This document shows positions 25,279-33,918 of a stretch of 64,000 bases of DNA, in pieces. Under the pieces are notes generated by a model. The model was not told the DNA's origin and did not search any database. It saw only the letters and a list, made by a program, of their open reading frames with translations. The position numbers and the translations under genes were made by a program. This stretch comes from Mangrovivirga cuniculi (GTDB lineage Bacteria; Bacteroidota; Bacteroidia; Cytophagales; Cyclobacteriaceae). Where the stretch lies: contig NZ_CP028923.1 of assembly GCF_005166025.1 (NCBI RefSeq), positions 3,226,001-3,290,000 on the forward strand, given 5' to 3'. The first letter of the stretch is position 1, and each line of letters begins with the position of its first letter.

Positions 25279-27162
25279 GTGAAGAATTTTGTAATCGACT
25301 TTGATAGTACTTTTACTAAAGTAGAAGGACTCGATCTTCTAGTAGAGATAGCTCTTAAAAATCATGAAAATAAAGAAAGTGTTGTTAAGAAAGTCAAAGA
25401 CATCACTGATAAAGGAATGAGTGGTCAGCTTGGTTTTGAAGATTCTCTCAAGCAAAGAATAGCTCTACTGAAAGCAGATAAAAAAGATGTAAAAGATCTA
25501 TCAGAAAGGTTGAAAAATGAGGTTTCTAAGAGCTTTAGAAGAAACCAGGAATTCTTTGACAAATATGCTGACAATATCTACATTGTCAGCAGTGGATTTA
25601 AAGACTTTATTATTCCTGTTGTAGAAGAAATGGGAGTTAAACCAGAGCATGTTTATGCAAATGAGTTTAAATATGATGAGAATGGAAATATCATCGGTTT
25701 TGATGAAACCAATGAATTGGCCAAAGACAATGGGAAAGTTAATTTGCTTAAAAACCTTAAAATAAAAGGAGACATCTATGTCATCGGAGACGGATATACC
25801 GATTATGAAATCAAAGCCTCGGGACTCGCAAATAAATTTTATGCATTTACTGAAAATGTTCAACGGGGAAATGTATTAGAAAAAGCCGATCACATTGCTC
25901 CCAGTTTAGATGAAATACTTTATTTAAATAACATGAATACAGCGATTAGTTACCCTAAAAACAGGATCAACGTTCTCCTTTTAGAAAATATTCATCAGGA
26001 TGCTGTCGAAAGCATGAAAGAAGAAGGATATAACGTAGAAGTTTATCCCGCAGGTCTGGATGAAGATGAGCTATGTGAGAAGATTAAAAATGTCTCAATA
26101 TTAGGTATCAGGTCTAAAACACACGTAACCAGAAGGGTACTGGAAAATGCTAACAGGCTGATCGCCGTGGGTGCATTTTGTATTGGCACCAATCAAATAG
26201 ATCTTGAAGCATGCCTTGAAAAAGGAGTAGCCGTGTTTAATGCTCCTTATAGCAACACGAGGTCTGTGGTTGAGCTTGCTCTTGGTGAGATTATTATGCT
26301 CATGAGAAATATTCCGGATAAGAATATAGCTATGCATAATAAGAAATGGAATAAATCTGCTAGCGGTAGTTATGAAATAAGAGGAAAAAAACTGGGAATA
26401 ATTGGTTACGGAAATATAGGTGCTCAACTTTCAATTCTTGCGGAAGGTGCCGGGATGGATGTTTACTATTATGATATCGTGGAAAAGCTTGCCCTTGGAA
26501 ACGCAACCAAATGCAATAGTCTAAATGAATTATTAAACAAAGCAGATGTAATTTCATTGCATGTTGACGGCCGACCTGAGAATAAAAACATCATTGGAGA
26601 CAAGGAATTCAATCAGATGAAAGATGGGGTGGTATTCCTTAATCTAAGCAGAGGCCAGGTAGTAGATATACCTGCATTGGCAAGAAATCTTAAATCAGGT
26701 AAAATCAGAGGTGCTGGAGTTGATGTTTTTCCGGAGGAACCAAAAAGCAATGAAGAACCTTTTAAATCAGATTTGCTTGGTCTTCAGAATTTGATCCTTA
26801 CCCCACATATTGGAGGTAGCACACTGGAAGCACAGGAAAATATTGCTGATTTTGTTCCCAATAAAATTATGCAATACATAAATACTGGTAGTACAACGAA
26901 TAGTGTCAACTTCCCGAATTTACAATTGCCTACACTTGAAAACGCACATCGTTTAATTCATATCCACCGTAACAAACCTGGTATTTTAGCAAAAATGAAC
27001 AACGTGCTTCTTGAACATGACATCAATATTGTAGGGCAATACTTAAAAACGAATGAACAAATTGGTTATGTAATCACCGATATAGACAAACAATACGATA
27101 AGGATGTAATAAAGGCCTTAAAAGCCATTGAGGGAACAGTAAAATTCCGGGTTTTATATTAA
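25279..27162 (+). CDS. Fused phosphoserine phosphatase / D-3-phosphoglycerate dehydrogenase
   Basis: A 627-residue two-enzyme fusion. Residues 1-220 are a SerB-type HAD phosphatase with DFDSTFT (nucleophile), SSGF and GDGYTDYEIK. Residues about 232-540 are a SerA-type dehydrogenase with GIRSKTHV, the NAD-binding GYGNIGAQ, LNLSRGQVVD and the catalytic PHIGGSTLEAQ His. Residues about 550-627 are an ACT domain (HRNKPGILAKMNNVL), likely for serine feedback. It catalyses the first and last steps of serine synthesis; serC, the middle step, is the next plus-strand gene. All catalytic motifs look intact. GTG start at 25279 places the nucleophile Asp at residue 7, as usual. Confidence 0.92.
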   Translation: MKNFVIDFDSTFTKVEGLDLLVEIALKNHENKESVVKKVKDITDKGMSGQLGFEDSLKQRIALLKADKKDVKDLSERLKNEVSKSFRRNQEFFDKYADNIYIVSSGFKDFIIPVVEEMGVKPEHVYANEFKYDENGNIIGFDETNELAKDNGKVNLLKNLKIKGDIYVIGDGYTDYEIKASGLANKFYAFTENVQRGNVLEKADHIAPSLDEILYLNNMNTAISYPKNRINVLLLENIHQDAVESMKEEGYNVEVYPAGLDEDELCEKIKNVSILGIRSKTHVTRRVLENANRLIAVGAFCIGTNQIDLEACLEKGVAVFNAPYSNTRSVVELALGEIIMLMRNIPDKNIAMHNKKWNKSASGSYEIRGKKLGIIGYGNIGAQLSILAEGAGMDVYYYDIVEKLALGNATKCNSLNELLNKADVISLHVDGRPENKNIIGDKEFNQMKDGVVFLNLSRGQVVDIPALARNLKSGKIRGAGVDVFPEEPKSNEEPFKSDLLGLQNLILTPHIGGSTLEAQENIADFVPNKIMQYINTGSTTNSVNFPNLQLPTLENAHRLIHIHRNKPGILAKMNNVLLEHDINIVGQYLKTNEQIGYVITDIDKQYDKDVIKALKAIEGTVKFRVLY

Positions 27163-27166
27163 GAAA

Positions 27167-27350
27167 GACACCGGGGAAAGTTGCAGACCTTGCTAAATTA
27201 GCAGGATTTGGGCTATCCCTTTCCGGTCAACCTTCCACTGTTAACTTCTGAACTAACAGAAGACCTACAAAGTAGGTTGAGGCCCGGTTTCGCGGTGGGA
27301 TTCACCCGGTATTGTTAATAGTGTTCAAAGTCGCAAAACGTCCCGATGCC
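27167..27350 (-). ncRNA. Structured RNA, candidate 6S-like RNA
   Basis: On the minus strand the ends pair as 5' GGCATCGGG with CCCGGTGTC 3', a 9-bp closing stem containing two G-U pairs. On the plus strand these would be A-C mismatches, so the RNA is on the minus strand. The inner stem is GTT..GC-GAC with GTC-GC-AAC. Next comes an AT-rich unpaired 5' strand, opposite a 3' strand holding a small hairpin (TGCTAA/TTAGCA). The irregular terminal arm includes TCAACC/GGTTGA and CTGTTA/TAACAG. Closing stem, asymmetric bubble with a 3'-side hairpin, long apical arm and a length of about 184 nt are the 6S RNA plan. Transcription from the TAACTTTG box would begin exactly at the first G. 6S identity is inference; a structured RNA is well supported. 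Confidence 0.6.
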
Positions 27351-27357
27351 TTATATG

Positions 27358-27365
27358 CAAAGTTA
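27358..27365 (-). promoter_or_regulatory. -7 box for the structured RNA
   Basis: TAACTTTG on the minus strand is an exact TAnnTTTG match, ending 7 bases before the first paired G of the RNA at 27350. No convincing -33 TTG is seen 19 bases upstream. Confidence 0.5.
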
Positions 27366-27438
27366 GGAAGAAAAATATTAACGGCATGATTTGTAGCTTT
27401 CAAATTATTTTCGACTTTTGTTCAAAATTTGATCGGAT

Positions 27439-28518
27439 ATGCATCAACTATATTTTACACCAGGACCATCAGCATTATACCCAACAGTCAATCTGCATTT
27501 AAAAGATGCATTGAGTAAAGGATATCTGTCTGCTTCGCACAGGTCTGCTGCATTTAAAGATATATACAAGGAGACTGAAAATAATTTAAGAACCTTATTA
27601 TCGCTACCAGATAATTTTTCAATATTATTTACTTCTTCTGCTAATGAAGCATGGGAAAGACTGATCCAGAATACAGTAGAAAACAAATCTCTCCATCTGG
27701 TAAATGGCGCTTTTAGTAAGCGATTTGCTGATATAGCTTCTGCTTACAATAAGGATGCAATAGTTTATTCAGCAAAGGAAGGCGAGGTTGTTCATGTCGA
27801 TGAAATAAAAGAAGATCAAGAGGTCGAACTTATAGCTATCACTCACAACGAAACTTCCACGGGTGTTTCCCAACCTCTTGAAGATATTAAGAAACTTAGA
27901 AATAAATTTCCGGATGCATTAATAACTGTTGATGCTGTTTCATCTTTACCTATAGTCGATCTTCCTTATGATTTAATAGATTCTGCTTACTTTTCGGTAC
28001 AAAAATGTTTTGGGCTTCCTGCCGGCCTTGGAGTTTGGATAGTAAATCAAAACTGTATCGAAAAAGCAGAAAAACTGGAAAACAAGGGGATAATTACCGG
28101 TTCATATCATAGGCTACTGGCTATGTATAAAAAGGGAAAAGATTTCCAAAACGTGGAAACACCAAATGTTTTGGGTATCTATTTATTGGGCAAAGTTGCC
28201 GGAGATATGTTAACTAAAGGCATAGGACAAATCAGAAACGAAACGATATATAAAGCGGGCGTTTTATATTATGGTTTACAAACGCATCCTTTACTTAATC
28301 CTTTTGTAAATGATGAAAAAATTCGTTCCCAAACTGTATGTGTCTTTAACACCAACGGAGAGTCGGAAAGAATTATCAATGAATTAAAGAAAAAACATAT
28401 GGTTATTGGAAGTGGTTATGGTAGCTTTAAAAGTAATCATATAAGAATTGCTAACTTTCCTGCTACCGGTAAGGAGCAGATAGAAATGCTGGCAGATAAA
28501 ATAAATGAAATACAATAA
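27439..28518 (+). CDS. serC: Phosphoserine aminotransferase (class V)
   Basis: A 359-residue PLP enzyme converting 3-phosphohydroxypyruvate to phosphoserine. The N-terminus LYFTPGPSALYP, the HRSAAF region, TVDAVSSLP and the Schiff-base Lys in SVQKCFGLPAG are seen. It completes the serine pathway with the upstream SerB-SerA fusion. The leader between them holds an antisense-strand RNA gene, so serC probably has its own promoter; TATTTTCG at 27406-27413 resembles a -7 box. It is followed after 16 bases by a universal stress protein. Confidence 0.9.
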   Translation: MHQLYFTPGPSALYPTVNLHLKDALSKGYLSASHRSAAFKDIYKETENNLRTLLSLPDNFSILFTSSANEAWERLIQNTVENKSLHLVNGAFSKRFADIASAYNKDAIVYSAKEGEVVHVDEIKEDQEVELIAITHNETSTGVSQPLEDIKKLRNKFPDALITVDAVSSLPIVDLPYDLIDSAYFSVQKCFGLPAGLGVWIVNQNCIEKAEKLENKGIITGSYHRLLAMYKKGKDFQNVETPNVLGIYLLGKVAGDMLTKGIGQIRNETIYKAGVLYYGLQTHPLLNPFVNDEKIRSQTVCVFNTNGESERIINELKKKHMVIGSGYGSFKSNHIRIANFPATGKEQIEMLADKINEIQ

Positions 28519-28534
28519 AGTATAGATTTGCTAT

Positions 28535-29470
28535 ATGTATAAAATAAATAAAGTTTTAGTTGGTTTAGACCTTTCAAAACTTGACGAAACATTGATCGAT
28601 TACTCGGACTATTTCATGAGACTAAATGATGCCGAGGAGCTTAAATTCGTTAAAATAACTCCTGTCATTGCTGTGCCAGATGAAATAAAGAAAGAATTTC
28701 CTGACATGGTAAAAAAGGCTATAAGCGATAAAAAAGCCCAGATGAAGGAGGAAATTACCGGGAGAATTGGTGCAAAGCCTCCATTCAAACTATCATATGA
28801 GGTTTCAAAAGGACAGAAAGCCAAAAGATTACTAAGGTATTCACATTCTGGTGATACTGACCTGATTATAGTTGGAAGAAAGAAAAAGAGAGAAGGTTCA
28901 GGTATAATGGTAAATCGCCTGGCTAGAAGAGCAGACTGTAGTCTACTTATTATCCCTGAGGGCACTAAACCAAAAATAAACAAGATTCATGTCCCGATAG
29001 ACTTTTCAAATAATGCCCAGGACGCATTAGAAGAAAGTATTCAGATAGCGTCAATGATAAAGAGTCACGAAGGCAGGGACATCGAAATTGTTTGTCAAAA
29101 TGTGTATTCAGTTCCATCAGGTTATCATTATAGCGGAAAATCTTATGAGGAGTTTTCTGAAATAATGCGTTCAAATGCTAAAAAGGATTTCACGAATTTC
29201 CTTAAGAAAATAGATACAAAAGATGCAAACATCAGGGCTATCTACTCACTTGACACTAACGAAAACCCAATTGAGGATATATACAATTTGGCAAAAGGAA
29301 TTCAGGCCGACCTGGTAGTCTTTGGTGCCAAAGGTCGCACAGCTTTGCCTTCATTATTTATAGGAAGCATGGCAGAAAGATTAATACAGTTCTTAAAAGA
29401 TGTTCCTGTAATGGTAGTTCGTCGAAAAGGCACAAACGCAGGAATACTGGAATCTTTAAGGGAATTTTAA
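28535..29470 (+). CDS. Tandem universal stress protein
   Basis: A 311-residue protein with two UspA-like domains (about 1-145 and 150-305). The C-terminal domain has the ATP-binding pattern FGAKGRTALPSLFIGSMAERL with the G-x2-G-x9-GS spacing nearly kept. The N-terminal domain is degenerate (VGRKKKREGSGIMVNRLARRA). It is unrelated in sequence detail to the one in the stress operon and stands alone between serC and an ECF sigma gene. Confidence 0.87.
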   Translation: MYKINKVLVGLDLSKLDETLIDYSDYFMRLNDAEELKFVKITPVIAVPDEIKKEFPDMVKKAISDKKAQMKEEITGRIGAKPPFKLSYEVSKGQKAKRLLRYSHSGDTDLIIVGRKKKREGSGIMVNRLARRADCSLLIIPEGTKPKINKIHVPIDFSNNAQDALEESIQIASMIKSHEGRDIEIVCQNVYSVPSGYHYSGKSYEEFSEIMRSNAKKDFTNFLKKIDTKDANIRAIYSLDTNENPIEDIYNLAKGIQADLVVFGAKGRTALPSLFIGSMAERLIQFLKDVPVMVVRRKGTNAGILESLREF

Positions 29471-29541
29471 TTATTTCTCGGTCAGATTAAACCTTTATCA
29501 ACTTTTGATATCTAAACCTTAGATACAAAATTATTTTTTGA

Positions 29542-30069
29542 GTGGAAGAAGCATTGACCAAAAAAAATCTGACCGATAACGAATTCACTTCTATCCTTAA
29601 AGAATATAAGGAAAGAGTTTATTGGCACATAAGAAAAATGGTCATAGATCACGATGATGCTGATGATATAACTCAGGAAACATTTATTAAGGTTTATGAA
29701 AACTTAGATAAATTCAGGGGAGATTCAGATTTGTTCACCTGGATATACCGAATCGCAACAAATGAGTGTTTGAAATTTCTCAGGAAGAAAAAAAGAACCA
29801 GCTTATTTTCTTTTTCAAGTTTGGAAAGCGAACTGGAGAATTCATTAACATCTTCAGCTTACATTGATGGTACTGAAATCGAAATAAAACTTCAGAAAGC
29901 ATTATTAAAACTTCCTGACAAACAAAGGTTGATTTTTAATATGAAGTATTTCGATGATTTATCATATGAGGAAATATCTTCGATAACCGAAACCTCTGTC
30001 GGAGGATTAAAAGCTTCATATCACCATGCTGTGAAGAAAATAAAAAAATATATTTCATTACCTGATTAA
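29542..30069 (+). CDS. ECF RNA polymerase sigma factor
   Basis: A 175-residue sigma-70 family factor with region 2 (VYWHIRKMVIDHDDADDITQETFIKVYENLDKFRGDSDLFTWIYRIATNEC) and region 4 (LLKLPDKQRLIFNMKYFDDLSYEEISSITETSVGGLKASYHHAVKKI). GTG start at 29542. It is the first gene of a three-gene unit with a putative membrane regulator and a Spy-like periplasmic protein, the usual layout of an envelope-stress ECF system. Confidence 0.93.
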   Translation: MEEALTKKNLTDNEFTSILKEYKERVYWHIRKMVIDHDDADDITQETFIKVYENLDKFRGDSDLFTWIYRIATNECLKFLRKKKRTSLFSFSSLESELENSLTSSAYIDGTEIEIKLQKALLKLPDKQRLIFNMKYFDDLSYEEISSITETSVGGLKASYHHAVKKIKKYISLPD

Positions 30070-30107
30070 ACCTTTAAGAGTTTAAAGCATCAAATAAAAA
30101 AAGGGAT

Positions 30108-30521
30108 ATGGGAAATACATCGAAAAAACATCCTTTTAAAGTACCTGAAAATTATTTCGGTGACCTGGAAAGTCAAATTAAATCAAAGGTCGAAAATAAA
30201 GATGGGGCGATTAAAATTAAATCCATTAGAACGGATTTATTTAAAGTGGCAGCATCTGTTTTATTTATCATGGCTATTGGAATTGTACTTTATAATACAA
30301 CAAATGATGATCAGGTTCAGGTTGCTGAAAACACAGAAGTAAAAGAAATTCTTAAAGAGATACCTGATGAGGCTATAATTAAATACCTGGCCGAGTCAAA
30401 TATGGAAATAGAAGAACTGATAGAATTTGCTGCCACTAAAAACATTAATGATGCAGAATTAGATGACAAAAGTGATATTGAAGAGGAGATATTAAAAGAT
30501 TATATTGATAATTACCTTTAA
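30108..30521 (+). CDS. Single-pass membrane protein, probable anti-sigma regulator
   Basis: A 137-residue protein with an N-terminal cytosolic segment (HPFKVPENYFGDLESQI), one transmembrane helix (about 45-62) and an acidic periplasmic tail with amphipathic helices. The position directly after an ECF sigma gene and the topology fit an anti-sigma factor. It lacks the HxxxCxxC zinc motif of classical ZAS proteins. The function is inferred from context. Confidence 0.7.
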   Translation: MGNTSKKHPFKVPENYFGDLESQIKSKVENKDGAIKIKSIRTDLFKVAASVLFIMAIGIVLYNTTNDDQVQVAENTEVKEILKEIPDEAIIKYLAESNMEIEELIEFAATKNINDAELDDKSDIEEEILKDYIDNYL

Positions 30522-30526
30522 TAAAT

Positions 30527-30970
30527 ATGAAAAGATCTATAATATTTTTTGGATTGCTAATGCTGGTTTTTGTAGCCAGCGCACAATCAGGTCCGGCAAA
30601 AGAAAGGATAGAAAGTGCTCGTATAGCTTACATAACTAAGAAAGTAGAGCTAACCCCCGACCAGGCTCAGCAATTCTGGCCGATATACAATGAATTTTTG
30701 GCCAAACGAGCAGAGATGAGAAATGAACTCAGGGAAATGAGAGGAAGTAAACGATTAAAAGAGATGTCAGAGAAAGAGCAAACAGCTATTTTAAATAAAA
30801 GCCTCGAAATCAAGGAAAGGGAAGCAAAACTGGAAAAAGATTACAGCAAAAAATTACTTAAAATAATATCTCCTGCTCAATTGATATCATTGCAACAGGC
30901 TGAGAGGGAATTTAAAGAACTATTGCTGGAAAGAATCGGAGACAGAGCAAATAAAAGAAGGCGTAATTAA
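30527..30970 (+). CDS. Spy/CpxP-like periplasmic protein
   Basis: A 147-residue protein with a signal peptide (MKRSIIFFGLLMLVFVASAQ) and a basic all-helical body. Its LTPDQAQQFWPIYNEFLAKRAEMR segment is the Bacteroidota form of the Spy/CpxP LTxxQ motif. Such proteins act as periplasmic chaperones or stress sensors. It is 5 bases after the putative anti-sigma gene, and a terminator follows. Confidence 0.8.
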   Translation: MKRSIIFFGLLMLVFVASAQSGPAKERIESARIAYITKKVELTPDQAQQFWPIYNEFLAKRAEMRNELREMRGSKRLKEMSEKEQTAILNKSLEIKEREAKLEKDYSKKLLKIISPAQLISLQQAEREFKELLLERIGDRANKRRRN

Positions 30971-30995
30971 ACTGTTTTTACACAATGAAATATTC

Positions 30996-31022
30996 AAACC
31001 TGGCTTTTTAGTCAGGTTTTTT
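30996..31022 (+). terminator. Terminator of the first ECF unit
   Basis: A 7-bp stem (AAACCTG with CAGGTTT) followed by a T tract, 25 bases after the Spy-like stop. The remaining sequence to 31201 is AT-rich and presumably holds the next promoter. Confidence 0.65.
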
Positions 31023-31201
31023 AATTTTTCTAATAAAATATAACGTTTAAATTATATGAGCCTTCTTTATATAGTTTCATTTCTAAGTTCTTTATCGTAG
31101 TTTAGAGACTGCAAAAAAAATTAACCATTTTTTTTACATTTTTTTGTAATTACTGGGTTACATTTTATTTTCAACACGTATAAACCATTGAAGCGCTTTA
31201 G

Positions 31202-31741
31202 ATGAAGGATCAAGAGATTCTTGAAAGAATAAGTAAAGGTGATGAAACTGCCCTGGATTATCTGTACAAAAAATACTACAGAATGATGTCCAGGATAGTC
31301 ATTACAAATAGTGGTACTGAAGAAGAAGCAAAAGATATCTATCAGGAGGCTTTGATAGTATTTTGGCAAAAAGTCGTCAGTGGAAATCTGGTGCTAACTT
31401 CAAAAATTAGTACTTTTCTATACAGCATCTGTTTGAATCTATGGCGTAAAGAGCTTGATCGGAAAAGTAGATTAAGCAGAGAAGAAAAAGATAATCCTGA
31501 GTCAATGGATTTTGAACAGGAAGAACGGTTGAGAATAATCACAGAATGTATCAACGAATTAGGCGATACATGTAAAAAAATATTGACATACTTTTATTTC
31601 GATGGGATGTCAATGCAAAATATAGCTTTAAACTTAGGCCTGGCAAATACTGACACAGCAAAAACAAAAAAGTACAAGTGTAAAAAAAGGTTAGACGAAC
31701 TGGTGAAATCTAAATATTCTGCCGGTGACTTTTTAGACTAA
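31202..31741 (+). CDS. ECF RNA polymerase sigma factor
   Basis: A 179-residue sigma factor. Region 2 is LYKKYYRMMSRIV...EEAKDIYQEALIVFWQKV and region 4 CKKILTYFYFDGMSMQNIALNLGLANTDTAKTKKYKCKKRL. It is quite different from the ECF factor 1.2 kb upstream, so the two units are not a recent duplication. It is followed after 5 bases by its probable anti-sigma gene. Confidence 0.9.
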   Translation: MKDQEILERISKGDETALDYLYKKYYRMMSRIVITNSGTEEEAKDIYQEALIVFWQKVVSGNLVLTSKISTFLYSICLNLWRKELDRKSRLSREEKDNPESMDFEQEERLRIITECINELGDTCKKILTYFYFDGMSMQNIALNLGLANTDTAKTKKYKCKKRLDELVKSKYSAGDFLD

Positions 31742-31746
31742 GAATT

Positions 31747-32661
31747 ATGAACTTAAACGAATCAAATATCATCGATGATTACCTAATGGGTAATTTGTCT
31801 GCAGCTGACCGAATGGCCTTCGAAAAGAAAATGGCAGCTGATCCGGAGCTACAAAATCAGGTATCCGTTCAAAAAGATATTATAAAAGGTCTTGAGCAAG
31901 TCAGGACACAACAGCTTAAAGCTCGTTTAAATAAAATCCCGGTATCGTCTTCTGCGTGGTATCAAACCACTTCCGGAAAAGTTGCTCTGGGTGTTTCTCT
32001 TTTAGTGGCTATGCTATTAGGCGCACTACTTTTTAATATGGGAGATAATGAAAATATTACTTCCTCAGACCCGGTAGTTATAAATGATCAAATTGTTGGA
32101 GATCCGAAAGAATCCAATGAACTTACTACTAAAGAGGAGGAAAAGACAGATATAACAACTGATGAGGTTGAAACTGAAACTCCTCAATTAGCTGAAGGAA
32201 ATGAGAAAGAAAGAAAAGAAGAAATTATTCAAAAACCAGTAATAAAACCTGAAGCTGATAAATCAGAATCTTTGATTACCGAAAAAGCTGAGAATGAAAT
32301 CTCAGAAACTGAGGATCAATCTATCGTTGAATCTGAAAATACTGCTTCAGAAATTACTGAAGCACCTTCTGAAACATCAAGCTATAATCCTTACAGATTA
32401 ATTGAAATTGAAACTACAAAAGGAAGTCGCTTTGGTTTTCACTACAGGTTTTACGAAAACAAACTTTCACTTTATGGTGATTTTGGTGGTGAAAGACCTT
32501 ATGAAATTCTTGAAATCAATAATGATAATATCAGAGGATTATTTCTTTATTACGAAGGACAATTCTTTGAACTGGACACTACTCAAAATGCAGTTCCACT
32601 CAAGCCGCTCGACAACACAGAAGTTGTGCAGGATCTGATGGAAATCAAAAATCAAAAATAA
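31747..32661 (+). CDS. Membrane protein, probable anti-sigma factor with acidic periplasmic region
   Basis: A 304-residue protein. The first 60 residues (IDDYLMGNLSAADRMAFEKKMAADPEL) match the N-terminal 'zinc-finger-like' helix pair of Bacteroidota anti-sigma factors, without cysteines. One transmembrane helix lies at about 78-100. A long Glu/Thr-rich low-complexity periplasmic segment (about 110-215) leads to a C-terminal beta-rich domain of about 80 residues. It is co-transcribed with the ECF gene and its UUCG-loop terminator lies just after. Confidence 0.75.
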   Translation: MNLNESNIIDDYLMGNLSAADRMAFEKKMAADPELQNQVSVQKDIIKGLEQVRTQQLKARLNKIPVSSSAWYQTTSGKVALGVSLLVAMLLGALLFNMGDNENITSSDPVVINDQIVGDPKESNELTTKEEEKTDITTDEVETETPQLAEGNEKERKEEIIQKPVIKPEADKSESLITEKAENEISETEDQSIVESENTASEITEAPSETSSYNPYRLIEIETTKGSRFGFHYRFYENKLSLYGDFGGERPYEILEINNDNIRGLFLYYEGQFFELDTTQNAVPLKPLDNTEVVQDLMEIKNQK

Positions 32662-32664
32662 TTC

Positions 32665-32690
32665 AAGGGACTCTTCGGAGTCCTTTTTTA
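32665..32690 (+). terminator. Terminator with UUCG tetraloop
   Basis: GGACTC-TTCG-GAGTCC hairpin flanked by AAG/TT and followed by T's, 4 bases after the anti-sigma stop. Confidence 0.85.
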
Positions 32691-32742
32691 TTTGTTCTTT
32701 TTAATACTTTTTAACCTCCCATAGTCTAGGAACTCTCAATTC

Positions 32743-33684
32743 ATGATGCTAGATTTACATTTTAACTGGAACAACAATTCGATATATGAGTGGAAAAAGC
32801 TCAAATACAAAAAGAAAAAGAAACTGGGAGCATTTCCTTTCCTTAGTATTATTACCTCAAACACATTAGCATTGACAGCAATCGGACTTTTTGCTTCAAT
32901 GATTTTGTTTGGTAATTACTTCGCTACTGTAGTCAAGGAAAATTTCGAAATTCAAGTCATTCTTGAAAGGGATGTATCGGATAACGATAAAAGAAAGATT
33001 CTTAAAACCCTCGAATCAAAACCTTTCATTGCTGAAAAAGAAGATACTCTAAGAATTAATTTTATAAGTAAGGAACAGGCTGCAGAGAAATTAACAGCTG
33101 AAATTGGTGAGGATTTTGTTAACATCCTTAACAATAATCCTCTTAGAGATAGTTATCAGATCCATATCAGTGAAGAATTTCAAAGCGAGCAAAAGCTGAA
33201 AGAAATAAAATCAAATTTAGAGGAAATTTCAGGCATTCACGAGGTTAGTTATGTTCCAAACCTACTGGAAGAAATCAATGAAAATATTTACAAAATCAGT
33301 ACAGTTTTTTTGGCTATTACTTTATTAATGCTGATCATCTTTATTTTACTGATCAATAATACCATAAAGCTGGCTCTATTCAGCCAAAGATTTCTCATCA
33401 GATCAATGCAATTAGTTGGAGCAACTAAAAACTTTATTCAAAAACCATTCTTAGGACGGGCGTTTGCTTATGGATTGGTTTCAGCACTCCTTGCGTCAGG
33501 TCTTATTTATGCAATTATCTACGGATTAAATTCTCAGTTTGCTCAAATTAATCTTGAACCCTTTTATGATGGGTTGCTTATAGTGACCGGAATATTAATT
33601 GCAGCTGGTTGCCTGGGATGTGTTTTAAGCACATGGTTTGCTGTAAATAAATATCTTAAACTTTCACTGGACGAATTATATTAA
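32743..33684 (+). CDS. ftsX: Cell-division permease-like protein FtsX
   Basis: A 313-residue membrane protein: helix about 35-60, large extracytoplasmic domain with EIQVILERDVSD and FISKEQAAEKL (the FtsX_ECD), then three helices (about 185-210, 235-260, 275-300). With FtsE it couples division to cell-wall hydrolysis. The 5' end is uncertain. The open frame begins MMLDLHFNWNNN, which does not look like FtsX, whereas ATG 32786 in another frame gives MSGKSSNTKRK and would join the FtsX frame (KKLGAFPF) if one A were missing from the A-rich tract near 32811-32823; that product would be 299 residues. First gene of the ftsX-DUF3098-uppP-truB-ribF block. Confidence 0.88.
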   Translation: MMLDLHFNWNNNSIYEWKKLKYKKKKKLGAFPFLSIITSNTLALTAIGLFASMILFGNYFATVVKENFEIQVILERDVSDNDKRKILKTLESKPFIAEKEDTLRINFISKEQAAEKLTAEIGEDFVNILNNNPLRDSYQIHISEEFQSEQKLKEIKSNLEEISGIHEVSYVPNLLEEINENIYKISTVFLAITLLMLIIFILLINNTIKLALFSQRFLIRSMQLVGATKNFIQKPFLGRAFAYGLVSALLASGLIYAIIYGLNSQFAQINLEPFYDGLLIVTGILIAAGCLGCVLSTWFAVNKYLKLSLDELY

Positions 33685-33686
33685 TA

Positions 33687-33911
33687 ATGAAAAATAACAA
33701 CTCACTTCCTTTCGATAAAGCAAATTATATCTTATTGATTGCCGGAATTTTAATAATTGCCGCAGGATTTTACATTATGACTTTAGATACTGAACCATAT
33801 GGTTTTGGCACCTTAGGTCTGACTGTTGGTCCACTAACTGTTTTAGTTGGATTTGCTGTCGAGTTTGCAGCAATTTTTTATAAGCAAAAAAATACTTCTA
33901 AAGATCAGTAA
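33687..33911 (+). CDS. DUF3098 small membrane protein
   Basis: A 74-residue protein with two hydrophobic helices (about 14-32 and 42-66) and the NYILLIAGILIIAAGFYIM start typical of DUF3098. This family is found between ftsX and uppP in many Bacteroidota, as here (2 bases after ftsX, 7 before uppP). Role unknown, presumably in the envelope. Confidence 0.9.
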   Translation: MKNNNSLPFDKANYILLIAGILIIAAGFYIMTLDTEPYGFGTLGLTVGPLTVLVGFAVEFAAIFYKQKNTSKDQ

Positions 33912-33918
33912 GTAAAAA

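Noticed and set aside
25119-25304. 61-codon plus-strand frame upstream of the SerB-SerA gene
   Set aside because: Overlaps the serB-serA start, is AT-rich and hydrophobic by composition, and contains the gene's promoter box.
27163-27438. Riboswitch in the serC leader on the plus strand
   Set aside because: No known riboswitch core was recognised. The main closing stem needs G-U pairs that exist only on the minus strand, and a minus-strand promoter box sits at the right distance.
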